Positions 44,601 through 55,891 are shown, counted from the stretch's first letter. The stretch: DNA of 64,000 nucleotides from Archangium violaceum Cb vi76 (GCF_000733295.1 NZ_JPMI01000423.1:163088-227087), one strand, 5' to 3'. Notes: a model not told the origin generated them from the sequence alone. Translations and numbers: made by a program.

Positions 44601-44931
44601 ACGAGTGGTTGTTGCCAGCCGCCACGGCCATCATCCCCGTGAGGCCCACCACCCGCACCGGATTCAGCCGCTGGCTGGTGGTGCCATCCCCCAGCTGCCC
44701 CTGGGCGTTGTTGCCCCAGCTCCACACCGTGCCCGTCGGCAACACGTACAGCGAGTGCCCCAACCCCCCCGCCAGGCGGTAGGGCAGGCCTTGCACGCTG
44801 AGGATGGACGCACGGCGATGGGCCCGCGCCCCTTCATCCTCTCCCTCCCTCTCCCCACATCCCACCACCAGCGAGGCCATGGCCAGGAGGAGCGTCACCG
44901 GCAGGCTCCTCGACAAGGTGCTCCCCATCAT
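41632..44931 (-). CDS. RCC1-repeat lipoprotein with about 21 repeats
   Basis: A 1099-residue lipoprotein; signal MMGSTLSRSLPVTLLLAMAS ends at the lipobox VVGC. The rest is about 21 tandem RCC1 units of roughly 50 residues, each with a VWAWGDNTYGQLGDG-type core and an HSLALKSDGT-type strand. Twenty-one units are consistent with three seven-bladed propellers. The final core (VGATGDNAYGQLGDG) has lost its Trp pair, and two units (VLMWGDNSQGQAGQN, VLSWGGNGDGQLGVE) are divergent. The protein is probably surface-exposed and binds an unknown partner. The DNA repeats explain the long antisense reading frame opposite it. The start is one of two adjacent ATGs. Confidence 0.9.
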   Translation of the reverse strand: MMGSTLSRSLPVTLLLAMASLVVGCGEREGEDEGARAHRRASILSVQGLPYRLAGGLGHSLYVLPTGTVWSWGNNAQGQLGDGTTSQRLNPVRVVGLTGMMAVAAGNNHSLAMSDTGRVWAWGGNGEGQLGDGTTTQRTSPVEVPGLTDVEAIAAGNLHSLALKTDGTVWAWGNNAQGQLGDGTTSSRNVPTQVSGLTGVSAIAAGDTHSLALLEDGTVWLWGNNASGQLGDGTTTSRTTPVRVTGLTEIVSIAGGGAHSVAARDDRTVWAWGDNSRGQLGDEGTAPSLTPVQVHGLTGIVSVASGTHHVMAQHIDGSVLMWGDNSQGQAGQNLAGPLRLPVLVSGVNVQAIACGNSHVLVGRSDASVQAWGSNSFGQLGNGSAGWRPVPERVQSLSGISAVAAGDVHALALKPDGTVWAWGDNGQGQLGDGTFSQRPLPVQLTGLSGVASISVSSYHSLALKSDGTAWAWGDNSFGQLGDGSGGKRATPGEVSGVSGATALAAGGYHSLARKSDGSVWAWGDNTYGQLGDGTTSFTPRPTPQQLSSLSGVTHVAAGLYHSLALKSDGTVWAWGDNAYGQLGDGTSTARSAPVQVQGLSNIVAIEAGPFHSAALKSDGTVWMWGDNFYGQLGDGTTNARSLAARVTALVNPISALSSRGSHVLAQGTDGQLWTWGRNATGQLGLGTNTSVSTPVRVPGFSRVTAPSAGGRMSVVLREGGTVWTWGDNTYGQLGNGATSAYPFPVRMRGTPGAARLSAGSGHSLYARTDGFVLSWGGNGDGQLGVEDVSFSESYFQLAEPRCVEAVSAGGDYSLALRCDGTVWAWGDNTSGQLGDGTTTSHTTPMQVQGLSNVIALWAGAGHALAVRVDGTVWAWGSNTTGQLGDGTTTSRTTPVQVQGLLGVKAVAGGSGHSLALREDGTVWAWGDNATGQLGNGNLYSSGVPVPLPSPELTGITALAAGGRHSLALREDGTVWAWGANTSGQLGDGTSSASAAPVRVTGLENVTAIAAGQAHSLALLGDGTVWAWGANTFGQLGDGTTTDSPLALQMLEFTGVTAIAAGGSHSLVLKPDGKVGATGDNAYGQLGDGTAGFRVMEMVLE

Positions 44932-45257
44932 GCATCCCTCTCGTTCATGCCTCGGCAACGACGGATGCGAGGCAAGGCTTGCGTTACCCACACACAGCCC
45001 CCCCGTGCTCAACCCGGGGCATGGAGCCCCAGGTCCTGACTCCGTCAGTCAGGCGCTGAGCACACCCATATGCAGACAACCCTGACTTATAAGCAACTGG
45101 GTGACACACGACTCTCCAGGTGTCCCCTGCATCCCAGGGGGTTCCCGCATAGCTGGAATGACGCGCCATCCCACCGGGAGCGACGTCAGACCCCCCTGTT
45201 CCGCTCCGTCAGGCGCGGTTGCAGCAGACACCCCGTACGACCAGGTTGGGCCCTCTC
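44932..45257. other. 326-bp divergent intergenic region
   Basis: It lies between the RCC1 lipoprotein and the release-factor-like gene and contains no supported coding sequence. CCCCTG (45124-45129) and CAGGGG (45135-45140) form a small hairpin. Its AT-richer stretch near 45060-45110 (ATATGCAGACAACCCTGACT) is the best promoter candidate. Confidence 0.4.
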
Positions 45258-45635
45258 ATGACCGTCGAACCCTCCCGCCGCCAGGCCGCGCTGGAAGCGC
45301 TCGCCCTGGATGACGACGCACTGCTCCGCACCTGCGAGGTGGAGTTCTTCATCGCCTCCGGCCCGGGCGGCCAGCACCGCAACACCACCGCCAGTGGTGT
45401 GCGCCTGACCCACCCGCCCACCGGGCTGTCCGTCACCGGCACCGAGCGCCGCAGCCAGTCACAGAACAAGGGCGCCGCGCTCGAGCGCCTGCGCGAGGGC
45501 CTCCAGGCCCTCACCTACGTGCCCAAGAAGCGCCACAAGACGAAGCCCACCAAGGGCTCCCAGCGGCGTCGTCTGGACACCAAGAAGCGCGAGGGCGAGA
45601 AGAAGGCCCAGCGCAGCAAGAAGGTGCAGTGGTGA
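45258..45635 (+). CDS. class-I release-factor-like (GGQ) protein, ArfB/PrfH-like
   Basis: A 125-residue protein with the catalytic GGQ in [20 protein letters not shown] (Gln about residue 41). The GGQ loop hydrolyses peptidyl-tRNA in the ribosome. There is no codon-recognition domain, so it is a stand-alone rescue-type factor. The C-terminal 40 residues are very basic ([20 protein letters not shown]), like the ArfB tail that enters the empty mRNA channel. It would free stalled ribosomes. The start is ATG 45258; a longer form would add 13 unrelated residues. Its stop overlaps the next gene's start. Confidence 0.87.
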   Translation: MTVEPSRRQAALEALALDDDALLRTCEVEFFIASGPGGQHRNTTASGVRLTHPPTGLSVTGTERRSQSQNKGAALERLREGLQALTYVPKKRHKTKPTKGSQRRRLDTKKREGEKKAQRSKKVQW

Positions 45636-46060
45636 GCGCCCCCACGCTGGAGGACGCCATCGCCCTGGCCGTGGAGGCCCACCGGGGCCAGCGCGACAAG
45701 TCCGGGAAGGCATACATCCTCCACCCCCTGCGGGTGATGATGCGCCTGGAGACGGACACGGAGCGCATGGTGGCCATCCTCCACGACGTGGTGGAGGACA
45801 CCCCCTGGACGCTGGAGCGGCTGCGCGGGCTCGGCTACCCCGAGGAGGTGCTGGGCGCGCTGGACTGCCTGACGAAGCGCGAGGGCGAGACGTACGAGGC
45901 CTTCATCGAGCGCATCCTCCCCCACCCGCTCGCGCGCCGCGTGAAGCGGGCGGACCTGGAGGACAACATGGACGTGCGGCGGCTGCTGGCCCTCACGGAC
46001 AGGGACGCGGAGCGGCTGGCCCGCTACCGCGCCGCCTGGGCCCGGCTCCAGGAGGGGTGA
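45632..46060 (+). CDS. HD-domain protein, RelA/SpoT hydrolase-like (MESH1 type)
   Basis: A 142-residue protein with a GTG start overlapping the preceding TGA (another GTG lies one codon earlier). The metal-binding HD motif is in [19 protein letters not shown], with an earlier His in [10 protein letters not shown] and later [16 protein letters not shown]. These match the (p)ppGpp-hydrolase half of RelA/SpoT in stand-alone form. It should hydrolyse alarmones or a related nucleotide; synthetase residues are absent. Coupling to a ribosome-rescue factor suggests a shared role in translation stress, which is inference. Confidence 0.82.
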   Translation: MSAPTLEDAIALAVEAHRGQRDKSGKAYILHPLRVMMRLETDTERMVAILHDVVEDTPWTLERLRGLGYPEEVLGALDCLTKREGETYEAFIERILPHPLARRVKRADLEDNMDVRRLLALTDRDAERLARYRAAWARLQEG

Positions 46061-46081
46061 GCCCTCGAGACGCGAGGCGGC

Positions 46082-46699
46082 CTACCAGGAGACCTCGAGC
46101 GCGATGCTCAGGTCTCCCGTCTTGCGCGCGCTGATGTTCACGTTCTTCACGCCCAGCCGCTTGGCGATCGCCTGCGCCCCACCCACATGGTAGGCGAGCG
46201 GCATGAAGGTGACCTCGATGGTGAGCACGCCCCGGTTGGCTCCCGGCCAGGTCAGCGCGGGCTTCCCGTACGTGGTCAACACCCAGTAGAGCGTCTGCAG
46301 GGCGATCATGAACTGCTGGGGCGTGCTCCCCGCCTGCTGCAGCGCCGTGCGCCCCACCGGCGTCTCCATGTAGCTGGAGCCCGCCTTGAAGCCAATCTGC
46401 CGGAGCACTTCCTCGTAGCTGCCCAGCTTGCCGCTCATGGAGCGGGCCGCGGCGGAGAGCAACAGCAGGAGCGAGCGCGTGGGGTAGTTGAAGAACTCCA
46501 CGAAGGACTTCTCGCCGCTGGCCGCCAGGCAGCGCTGCACCACGTCCTCGTCCCCGCCGAGCTCCCGCACCACCCGCAACAGGGAGGAGAACAGGAAGCC
46601 CCGCGTGGTGTGCTGAGGCGTCGCCAGGCCCAACCGATGCTGAAGATCCTGCTCCGCGTCCTGCGCGGTGTCGTTGCCCGGATTCAACTCAGTACCCAT
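46082..46699 (-). CDS. TIGR02265/DUF2378 family protein
   Basis: A 205-residue soluble protein that matches the Myxococcus paralogous family TIGR02265 (DUF2378): TTRGFLFSSLLRVV near the start, GGDEDVVQRCLAASGEKSF, FFNYPTRSLLLLLSAAA in the middle and GVLTIEVTFMPLAYHVGGAQ toward the end. Family members are abundant in myxobacteria and their function is unknown. The start is ATG 46699. It converges with the HD-domain gene with a gap of 21 bases and sits downstream of the aconitase gene on the same strand, separated by a REP-like hairpin. Confidence 0.85.
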   Translation of the reverse strand: MGTELNPGNDTAQDAEQDLQHRLGLATPQHTTRGFLFSSLLRVVRELGGDEDVVQRCLAASGEKSFVEFFNYPTRSLLLLLSAAARSMSGKLGSYEEVLRQIGFKAGSSYMETPVGRTALQQAGSTPQQFMIALQTLYWVLTTYGKPALTWPGANRGVLTIEVTFMPLAYHVGGAQAIAKRLGVKNVNISARKTGDLSIALEVSW

Positions 46700-46867
46700 G
46701 CCGTGTTTCCAGCGGCCTCCGGCTCCGTGAGCGCAGCCGCGGCCCCGGATACTACAACGGTTCATTCGAGGACACTGCTTCGGCTCCAAAGCAGACGGCC
46801 CGGCGCACCGCGAAGGGCACGCCGGGCCGGCTGCACGGGGACCGAGGGGAAGAGACCCCCGCCCCTG

Positions 46868-46888
46868 CCCTCTCCCAGAGGGAGAGGG
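46868..46888 (-). terminator. REP-like palindrome, copy 3, after aconitase
   Basis: CCCTCTCCC (46868-46876) and GGGAGAGGG (46880-46888) form a perfect 9-bp stem with an AGA loop, 15 bases beyond the aconitase stop. It is the same hairpin as the two copies near 8.5 and 16.1 kb and here terminates a minus-strand gene. Confidence 0.65.
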
Positions 46889-46902
46889 GAACCTACACGG
46901 GA

Positions 46903-49635
<2,733 letters not shown>

Positions 49636-49788
49636 GTGAGTGCCGTCCTTCCTTCCGTCCGCTGAGAATCTCCGGGCGTCTTCTAGGCCCCCGGACAGCG
49701 GCTTGCAAAAGGATCTTGCGGGCACTGCCAGGGGCGGACGGTCCAGGCGGCGTTCACTGCCCGTGAGGGCCCCCGGAGGGATGCCCGG

Positions 49789-50952
49789 CTAACGGTCCTC
49801 GAGCATCCGGGCGGTGCGCTGGAGGCGCTCGGTGCCAATCTTCAACAGGGCGTCCCGCATGCCCGGCTGGCTGAAGATGTGGCGCTCGAAGGAGGAGCGC
49901 TCCAGGCGCAGCAGCACGCTGGGCACATCCGCCCGCACCATGGCCGTCACCGGCTTGTCCATGAGCAGGGAGATCTCCCCGAAGACGTCCCCCTCGCGCA
50001 GCACCGGGTAGGGCGTCTCCTGCCCGTCCGGGTGGACGTGGTAGGGCGTGCACCGGCCGCGCAGCAGCAGGTAGAGGGCATCCCCCATGGCGCCGGCGGT
50101 GAGCAGCGTGGTGCCCGCCGGCACCCGCTGGAGCTGGAACTCCCGGGCCAGCGCCCGCCGCTGCTCCAGGCGCAGCGGAGAGAAGATGGGGTGGGTGCGC
50201 AGCAGGTTGTCCGCGGCGCGCTTGCGGCAGAAGGCCTGGACCACGCGCTCCACCAGCGGATGCTTCTGGGAGACCTCCGCCACCCGCGCCCGCGTCAGCT
50301 CCAACACCACCGAGGACACCGACGGCATCACGGTGCACAACCGGGGCCCCTCGGTGATGAGCGCCATCTCCCCGAAGACGGCCCCGTCCAACGCCGGCCC
50401 CTCCTGCGGCCCCTTGCCCTCCAGCAACCGCCAGACCTCGCCCCGCCCCTCCACCATGAAGAACACGGAGGCGCCCGGATCCCCCTCCCGCATCACCGGC
50501 TGGCCGGAGGCGTACGTGCGCACCTCCACCGCCTCCAGCAGGGCGACGAAGGCATCCCGGCACAGCATGGAGAAGAGAGGCACCGCCACCGGATCCTCCC
50601 GCTCCGGGAGGAGCTCGAGATCGGCGGACACCTGCTCCGCCGCGCCTTCCGGGGGCTGCACCGGGTAGCGCGCGTAGAGGTTGGCGATGAAGGCCTGTGT
50701 GCGCGTGTGCTGGGGCTCCAGCCGCAGCAGCTCCTTGCACGCGACGATGGCGCGCAGCAACTGGCTGCCCTGCGCCCAGGCCCTGGCGAGGGCCTCGAAG
50801 CCCGCGGCGGCCTCCTCTCGGAGGCCCTGCTGCTCCAGCTTCCGCAGCTCCGCCAGGGCCAGGTCCACCCGCCCACCGGCGGCCAGTTGTGCGGCCAGCT
50901 CCCTCGGCCGGACAAGGTTGTCGGCTCCGTCAATCACCGTGCTCACGCTCAC
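49789..50952 (-). CDS. protein with two cyclic-nucleotide-binding domains
   Basis: A 387-residue soluble protein with a GTG start. Residues 10-95 are helical and TPR-like (ELLRLEPQHTRTQAFIANLY). Two cNMP-binding domains follow: one around residues 130-240 (VMREGDPGASVFFMVEGRGE, VFGEMALITEGPRLCTV) and one around 260-375 (LLTAGAMGDALYLLLRGRCT, VFGEISLLMDKPVTAMV). Both have the GE-x-x-L phosphate-binding cassette core. There is no DNA-binding or catalytic domain, so it may be a scaffold responding to cAMP or c-di-GMP-like signals. Such tandem-domain proteins are common in myxobacteria. Confidence 0.85.
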   Translation of the reverse strand: MSVSTVIDGADNLVRPRELAAQLAAGGRVDLALAELRKLEQQGLREEAAAGFEALARAWAQGSQLLRAIVACKELLRLEPQHTRTQAFIANLYARYPVQPPEGAAEQVSADLELLPEREDPVAVPLFSMLCRDAFVALLEAVEVRTYASGQPVMREGDPGASVFFMVEGRGEVWRLLEGKGPQEGPALDGAVFGEMALITEGPRLCTVMPSVSSVVLELTRARVAEVSQKHPLVERVVQAFCRKRAADNLLRTHPIFSPLRLEQRRALAREFQLQRVPAGTTLLTAGAMGDALYLLLRGRCTPYHVHPDGQETPYPVLREGDVFGEISLLMDKPVTAMVRADVPSVLLRLERSSFERHIFSQPGMRDALLKIGTERLQRTARMLEDR

Positions 50953-50981
50953 AGGTGGCGCACGCTACCACCGAGCCGGCC

Positions 50982-53597
50982 TCAAGCGGATGGAAGCGTC
51001 TGTCCGCCACCCAACGCTGGGGCGAACAGGTCTCCCACCTTGTCCAGGCGCCGTCGAACGCTGTCCAGGGTGAAGCGCGTGGGGTCCAACTTCGGCGTCA
51101 CCTCGGACCAGGCCAGCGGCGTGGACACGGGCGCGTGAGGCAGGGCTCGCAGGGAGTACGGCGCCACCACCGTCTTGCCCCAGGCGTTCTGCCCCGCGTC
51201 CAGGTACAGTCGGCCCTGGCGCCGCTCCTTGGAGCGCTCGACGGTGGCCAGCCGCGGGTACTCGGCGGCGAGGGCCTCGAAGGCCCGGGTCGCGAAGGCG
51301 CCCACCTGCTCATAGGTGTGCCCAGGTGCGAGCGGCACCAACACGTGCAGGCCCCGCTTGCCGGACGTCTTCGGCACGCTGGTCAGCTCCAGCTCCTCCA
51401 GGTAGCGCCGCAGCGAGGTGGCCAGCTGGATGAGGTCTCCGAAGGCGCCCTCCCCGGGGTCGAGATCGAACACCACCCAGTCCGGCTCCTTCAGGTGCCC
51501 CACCCGGCTGGACCAGATGTGCAGGGTGAGGGCGGACTGGTTGGCGAGCCACAGCAGCGACTCGGGCCGATCCACCACCACGTGGGGCAGCGTGCGGGCC
51601 TCGTGGTGGATGACCACGGTGGTGAGCCAGTCCGGCGTGCCCTGCACCCCCTGACGGAAGAAGCCGGGCGCGTCCACGCCGCGCGGCCACTGCTGAAGCG
51701 CGAGCGGGCGGCCGGCGAGCGCGGGCACCATCAGCGGCGCCACGTCCCGGAACCAGGCGAACACGTCCGCCTTGGTGAAGCCCGTCTCCGGGAAGAGCAC
51801 CCGCTCGCCATGGGTGAGCACCACGGGCGCCACCGGGCGGGGAGTCCGGGTGGACTGTTTCCGCGCCACGGCCGTCCTGCCCGCGGCCCGCTTCCCCTGA
51901 CGCACCTTCTGACGCACCTTCGTCCCGGTCCGCCGGTGCGGGCCCCGCGTGGCGCGCACGGGCGTGCCGCGTGGCTTCTCCCTCACGCACTCCTCGGGAC
52001 GCTTGTCATTGCGCAACCCCTGGAAGGACGGGTGACGCAGCCGGCCATCCTCCGTCCACTCGGTGAAGGCCACCTGGGCCACGAAGCGCGGCTTCACCCA
52101 GAAGGCCTCCTCGTTGTGCAGGGCGTCGCGCACGTACGGGGCGTCCTTCACGGGAGACTTCTTCACCACGTCACGGGCCAGGAGCGTGCGCAACTCACGC
52201 CGCACCTTCGTGGAATAGCCCGTGCCCACCTTGCCCGCGTAGTGCCAGGTGTTGCCCTCGCGCACCGCCACCAGCAGCGAGCCCAGCTCCGGCCGCTCGT
52301 TGGCCATGGGCGTGAAGCCCACGATGGCGACCTCCTGGTTGGCCTGCACCTTGAGCTTGAGCCAGTCCGCGCCGCGGCCCGGCGTGTACGGGCTGCCCAC
52401 GCGCTTGGCCATGACGCCCTCCAGCCCGCGCCGCCTCGCCCGCGCCAGCGACTGCTTCGCGCTGCCCTTCACCTGCTCGGCGATTTCCAGCGGCGGCTTC
52501 ACCCCCTCGAGCAGCTTCTCCAGCCTCGCCCGGCGCTCCTCCAACGGCAGGGCGCGGACGTCCTCCCCATCGAGCCACAGCACGTCGAAGATGACGTACC
52601 GCTCGTCGACGCCCTTGCCGAGCAGTTGGAAGCGCGAGCGGCCCTTTGGATCCAGGGCGATGAGCTCCCCGTCCACCACGGCCTCGTGCCCGCCGAGCGT
52701 CTCGAGCGCCCGGAAGATGGCGGGGAAGCGCGGGGAGAGATCATTCCCGTTGCGCGATTGCAGGGCGATGCGGCCCCCCTGGAGCGCGGCGATGGCCCGG
52801 AAGCCGTCGTACTTCACCTCGAAGCGCCAGTCGGCGTCCGCGGTGGCATCCACCTGGGCCAGGGTGGCCAGCATGGGCGGCCACACCTCGCCGAGCAGCG
52901 CCTCGGGCGTGCGGGCGCGCCCCTTCGTCCGAGAAGGGCGGGAGGCGCGCACGGGTTTCGCCGGGGCACGTGGGGCGGCGGTGCGCCGGGTGCGGCGGGC
53001 GGGCCCGCGCGTGGCGCTCTGGCCGGACTTCACGGACTCGGGGTACTCCACCGTGACGTCGTAGCCGGGGTGCTCGGTGCCATCCTTGGCCTTGAAGCAC
53101 AACCACCGCGCCTTCTTGCCCACCGGGCGCGTGCGGATGAGGTGCCACCCGCCCTCGAGCTTGTGCCCATGCAGCACCACGTGCAGCCGGCCGCGCGCGA
53201 GCTGCTCGGAGGCCTGGCCCGGCGGCACGGTGTCGAAGGTGCCCTCCTCCCAGAGGAGCGAGTCGCCCGCGCCGTAGGCCCCCTCGGGGATGCGGCCCTC
53301 GAAGGTGGCATAGGCCAGGGGGTGGTCCTCGGTCTGGACGGCGAGCCGTTTGTCGGCCGGGTCGTAGCTGGGGCCCTTGGGAATGGCCCAGCTCACCAGC
53401 ACGCCGTCGATCTCCAGCCGCAGGTCATAGTGCAACCGGGTGGCGTCGTGCTTGTGCACCACGAAGATGGAGCCACCTCCACCGCGCGGAGCCGGGACCT
53501 CCGGAGCGGGCTCGGAGGTGAGGGAGAAGTCACGCTTCGCGCGGTACGTCTTCAGGCGCGCACGAGCGGAAGTCTTGGTTCGTCGCGAGGTCGCCAT
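50982..53597 (-). CDS. ligD: ATP-dependent DNA ligase LigD (phosphoesterase-ligase-polymerase)
   Basis: An 871-residue multifunctional NHEJ enzyme. The order is: 3'-phosphoesterase (about 40-190; FVVHKHDATRLHYDLR with catalytic His/Asp and RIPEGAYGAG), a basic linker, the ligase domain (about 240-545; adenylated Lys262 in FEVKYDGFRA, then VDGELIALD), and the polymerase/primase domain (about 600-871; LFPETGFTKADVFAWF and WVVFDLDPGEG). This PE-LIG-POL order is that of Pseudomonas-type LigD, not Mycobacterium-type. The start is uncertain among three ATGs (53597, 53615, 53633). No ku gene lies in the window. Confidence 0.93.
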   Translation of the reverse strand: MATSRRTKTSARARLKTYRAKRDFSLTSEPAPEVPAPRGGGGSIFVVHKHDATRLHYDLRLEIDGVLVSWAIPKGPSYDPADKRLAVQTEDHPLAYATFEGRIPEGAYGAGDSLLWEEGTFDTVPPGQASEQLARGRLHVVLHGHKLEGGWHLIRTRPVGKKARWLCFKAKDGTEHPGYDVTVEYPESVKSGQSATRGPARRTRRTAAPRAPAKPVRASRPSRTKGRARTPEALLGEVWPPMLATLAQVDATADADWRFEVKYDGFRAIAALQGGRIALQSRNGNDLSPRFPAIFRALETLGGHEAVVDGELIALDPKGRSRFQLLGKGVDERYVIFDVLWLDGEDVRALPLEERRARLEKLLEGVKPPLEIAEQVKGSAKQSLARARRRGLEGVMAKRVGSPYTPGRGADWLKLKVQANQEVAIVGFTPMANERPELGSLLVAVREGNTWHYAGKVGTGYSTKVRRELRTLLARDVVKKSPVKDAPYVRDALHNEEAFWVKPRFVAQVAFTEWTEDGRLRHPSFQGLRNDKRPEECVREKPRGTPVRATRGPHRRTGTKVRQKVRQGKRAAGRTAVARKQSTRTPRPVAPVVLTHGERVLFPETGFTKADVFAWFRDVAPLMVPALAGRPLALQQWPRGVDAPGFFRQGVQGTPDWLTTVVIHHEARTLPHVVVDRPESLLWLANQSALTLHIWSSRVGHLKEPDWVVFDLDPGEGAFGDLIQLATSLRRYLEELELTSVPKTSGKRGLHVLVPLAPGHTYEQVGAFATRAFEALAAEYPRLATVERSKERRQGRLYLDAGQNAWGKTVVAPYSLRALPHAPVSTPLAWSEVTPKLDPTRFTLDSVRRRLDKVGDLFAPALGGGQTLPSA

Positions 53598-53803
53598 CCC
53601 CCCAAGGGTCGGCATGCACGGCTTGTCTGGCAAAAGCCGGACCGGGGCCCGCTCCCTTGACCTTCCCCGTCAAGCGGAGGGGATGACTCGCGGAGTCGGC
53701 ACGGGCGGTGTATCCGGCGGAGGAAGACACCCGCCCTCCTGATGGGTAGGCGGGCTGGTTGGCTATCCTCCAGGGCGGTTGTGATTCCAACGGAGCGCCT
53801 CTC

Positions 53804-55891
53804 ATGACGAAGAAGAACCACACGCACTTCGATGGGAGGGCCCTCCTGGCGGTGGCGGTACTGGTGTTTCTGGGCGGGTGCACCACCGCGGGCGCCAGTG
53901 TCTCCTTCCGCCACACCGAGGGAACGCCCGGCCCTCACGAGCCATGGCACGCCGTGGGAGGCGCGGAGGCCGGCCCTGGCGAGGACAAGCCTCCGGCGGA
54001 TGGCTGCGCACCACCACCTCCGGGCTGGCCCGGCCAGTCCTCCAGCGACGCCGAGGAGTTGCTCGCCCCGTTCCTCTCGTGCACCTCGCCCGCGGCCTTC
54101 GTCCAGTTGCAGCGCGGAGTGGACATGGCCTGGCTGGTGGAGCGCCTGGATGATTGGAGCGCCGTGCGGCTGGGCGCCTTGGGGCCCGTGCTTCCCGAGG
54201 CCACCGAAGTCCTCAACCGCAAGCGCGCCTCCTTCCTCATCACCGCCACCCGGGAGTACGGCCCCGCGCTCGCCGAGGTGTTCGCCCTCTTCATCATCCA
54301 CTCCTCCTTCGACAAGGACCTGGAGCAGGTGCTGCGCCAACTCGCCGCGGACAAGCGGTTGGGGCAGACGCTGGGGCTGATGGCCACCGCCCGCGAGCAA
54401 CTGCGGCAGAGGGGCGTGCACCTCCCGGACTACCCGGACCGGCCCGAGCGCCTCGGGGATGGCCTGCGGGGTGCTCGCGAAGGGCTGGGCGATGCCCTCT
54501 CCTCCGCCCCGCTGTTCCAGACGGGCCCGCTCCTGAGCTACGCCGCCCAGAAAGGGCAGCTGCCTCCGCCCTACCGGCAAGCCCTCGACGCGGTGGAGGA
54601 CGCGCTGGCGCGGCGGGCCCTCGAGCCGGGCAACGTGCTGCTGGGCGTCCTGGACGAGATGACCTTCGGAGTGCCCCTGGGTTTCTACTCCCTGGCGGCC
54701 GGGGTGGGCCACGGCGTCCAGTCCCTGACGCAGGGCCAGTACGAGCAGGCCTCTCGCGAGCTGACTCCCGCTGTGCTCATGGTGGCCCTGTACGCGGGTG
54801 GCAAGGGCGTGCGCGCCCTCTCCCAGGGGCGGATCCAGGCACTGGAGTTGCGCCTGGAGGAGTTGAAGGCCACGGCGCAGCGGCTGCGGGAACAACTGGG
54901 AGGAGAAGGACTGCGAGAGGTGGCCCGCTACCTGCGGGCGGACCCCGAGGCGGCCCTGCTCGTCATCGACGGCGGAGAGGCCGGAGCGCTGGCCCTCCAC
55001 GAGGCCCGGGGCAACGTGCCCAGGGCACAGGCCTGGTTGTCCCAGGCGAAGTCCGAGCGGCCCGGCGCCACCCGGACGCACGGCGGAGTCCCCAAGGGCC
55101 CGGGCAGCGTCGCTTCACTCGTGGACGAGGCGGCGGGGCTCTCCCGCGAGGTCCTGGACTCCAAGGTCCTGGAGCTCGAGCTCGAGCTTCCTGGCCCGCG
55201 CCTGTCCGGGGACGTGGCGGTGCTGGAGAAGCAGCTGGCGGCCCTGGAGAAGACGCCGCCGGCCGGCGCCACGGAGCACGCGCTCTGGAGCGAGTACCTC
55301 CAATACGGCAAGGGGCGCATGGCGGACCTGCGGCAGGGCGGCAAGCCGAAGAAAGGCGTGCAACTCGAGCCGCCCCTCAAGTGGGACGGCTACCAGCGGA
55401 TGCGTGACTTCCTCCTCCGGGGGGTGAGGTTCGAGCGCGGCAGGGCACAGCTGCTGCGCGACGATGCGGCCCTTCCCCGGGCGCAGCGCCACTTCCTCCA
55501 GGACTTCGACTCCCCGCGTGTGGAGACCTACGTGGGCGTGAGGAAACCCGAGACCGGGCTGCGCTTCGCGGACGTGCTCGTCATCGAGCAGAAGCCACCC
55601 GCCGCACAACCTCCTCGCGTGGAGACCTTCAGTTTCAAGAGCCGTGACTTCTCGGGAATGGATTCAAAGGCCATGGAAGCACAGATGAAGGCGGATGCGA
55701 GAGAAGCCCTGGCGTACTACGGTGAGACGTTGGACATCGTCCGTCCCGGGCTCAAGCTGCGCGTGGACGTCCAGCGGGTCCGCCTCATCTACGAGGGTGG
55801 CGCACTCCAGCCCGTGAATCCAAGCTCGTTGGAGGATGCCGTGAGAGCCACCCAGGACAAGGTGCCAGGAGTGGAGGTGCTGTTCCAATGA
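53804..55891 (+). CDS. lipoprotein polymorphic toxin with REase-type C-terminal domain
   Basis: A 695-residue lipoprotein; signal MTKKNHTHFDGRALLAVAVLV ends in lipobox LGGC. Most of the length is a conserved-looking helical body (residues 60-440). The C-terminal ~190 residues look like a nuclease of the Tox-REase type (Tox-REase-5 as I recall it): WDGYQRMRDFLLRG, then LRFADVLVIEQK (Asp590) and ETFSFKSRDF (Lys612), with late RVRLIYEGGALQP. The catalytic acid/ExK is degenerate or shifted, so activity is inferred. Its TGA overlaps the partner's ATG (ATGA). Lipoprotein toxins in myxobacteria can be passed to neighbours by outer-membrane exchange. Confidence 0.72.
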   Translation: MTKKNHTHFDGRALLAVAVLVFLGGCTTAGASVSFRHTEGTPGPHEPWHAVGGAEAGPGEDKPPADGCAPPPPGWPGQSSSDAEELLAPFLSCTSPAAFVQLQRGVDMAWLVERLDDWSAVRLGALGPVLPEATEVLNRKRASFLITATREYGPALAEVFALFIIHSSFDKDLEQVLRQLAADKRLGQTLGLMATAREQLRQRGVHLPDYPDRPERLGDGLRGAREGLGDALSSAPLFQTGPLLSYAAQKGQLPPPYRQALDAVEDALARRALEPGNVLLGVLDEMTFGVPLGFYSLAAGVGHGVQSLTQGQYEQASRELTPAVLMVALYAGGKGVRALSQGRIQALELRLEELKATAQRLREQLGGEGLREVARYLRADPEAALLVIDGGEAGALALHEARGNVPRAQAWLSQAKSERPGATRTHGGVPKGPGSVASLVDEAAGLSREVLDSKVLELELELPGPRLSGDVAVLEKQLAALEKTPPAGATEHALWSEYLQYGKGRMADLRQGGKPKKGVQLEPPLKWDGYQRMRDFLLRGVRFERGRAQLLRDDAALPRAQRHFLQDFDSPRVETYVGVRKPETGLRFADVLVIEQKPPAAQPPRVETFSFKSRDFSGMDSKAMEAQMKADAREALAYYGETLDIVRPGLKLRVDVQRVRLIYEGGALQPVNPSSLEDAVRATQDKVPGVEVLFQ

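Noticed and set aside
41632..44931. Regular DNA repeats that could suggest a CRISPR array
   Set aside because: The repeats are about 150 bp, in frame and translate to RCC1 units, with no conserved short repeat/unique spacer pattern.
41743..45039. 1098-codon open frame on the + strand opposite the RCC1 gene
   Set aside because: It mirrors the tandem RCC1 repeats, is Arg/Pro/His-rich with no known motif, and the minus frame has a lipobox and canonical RCC1 cores.
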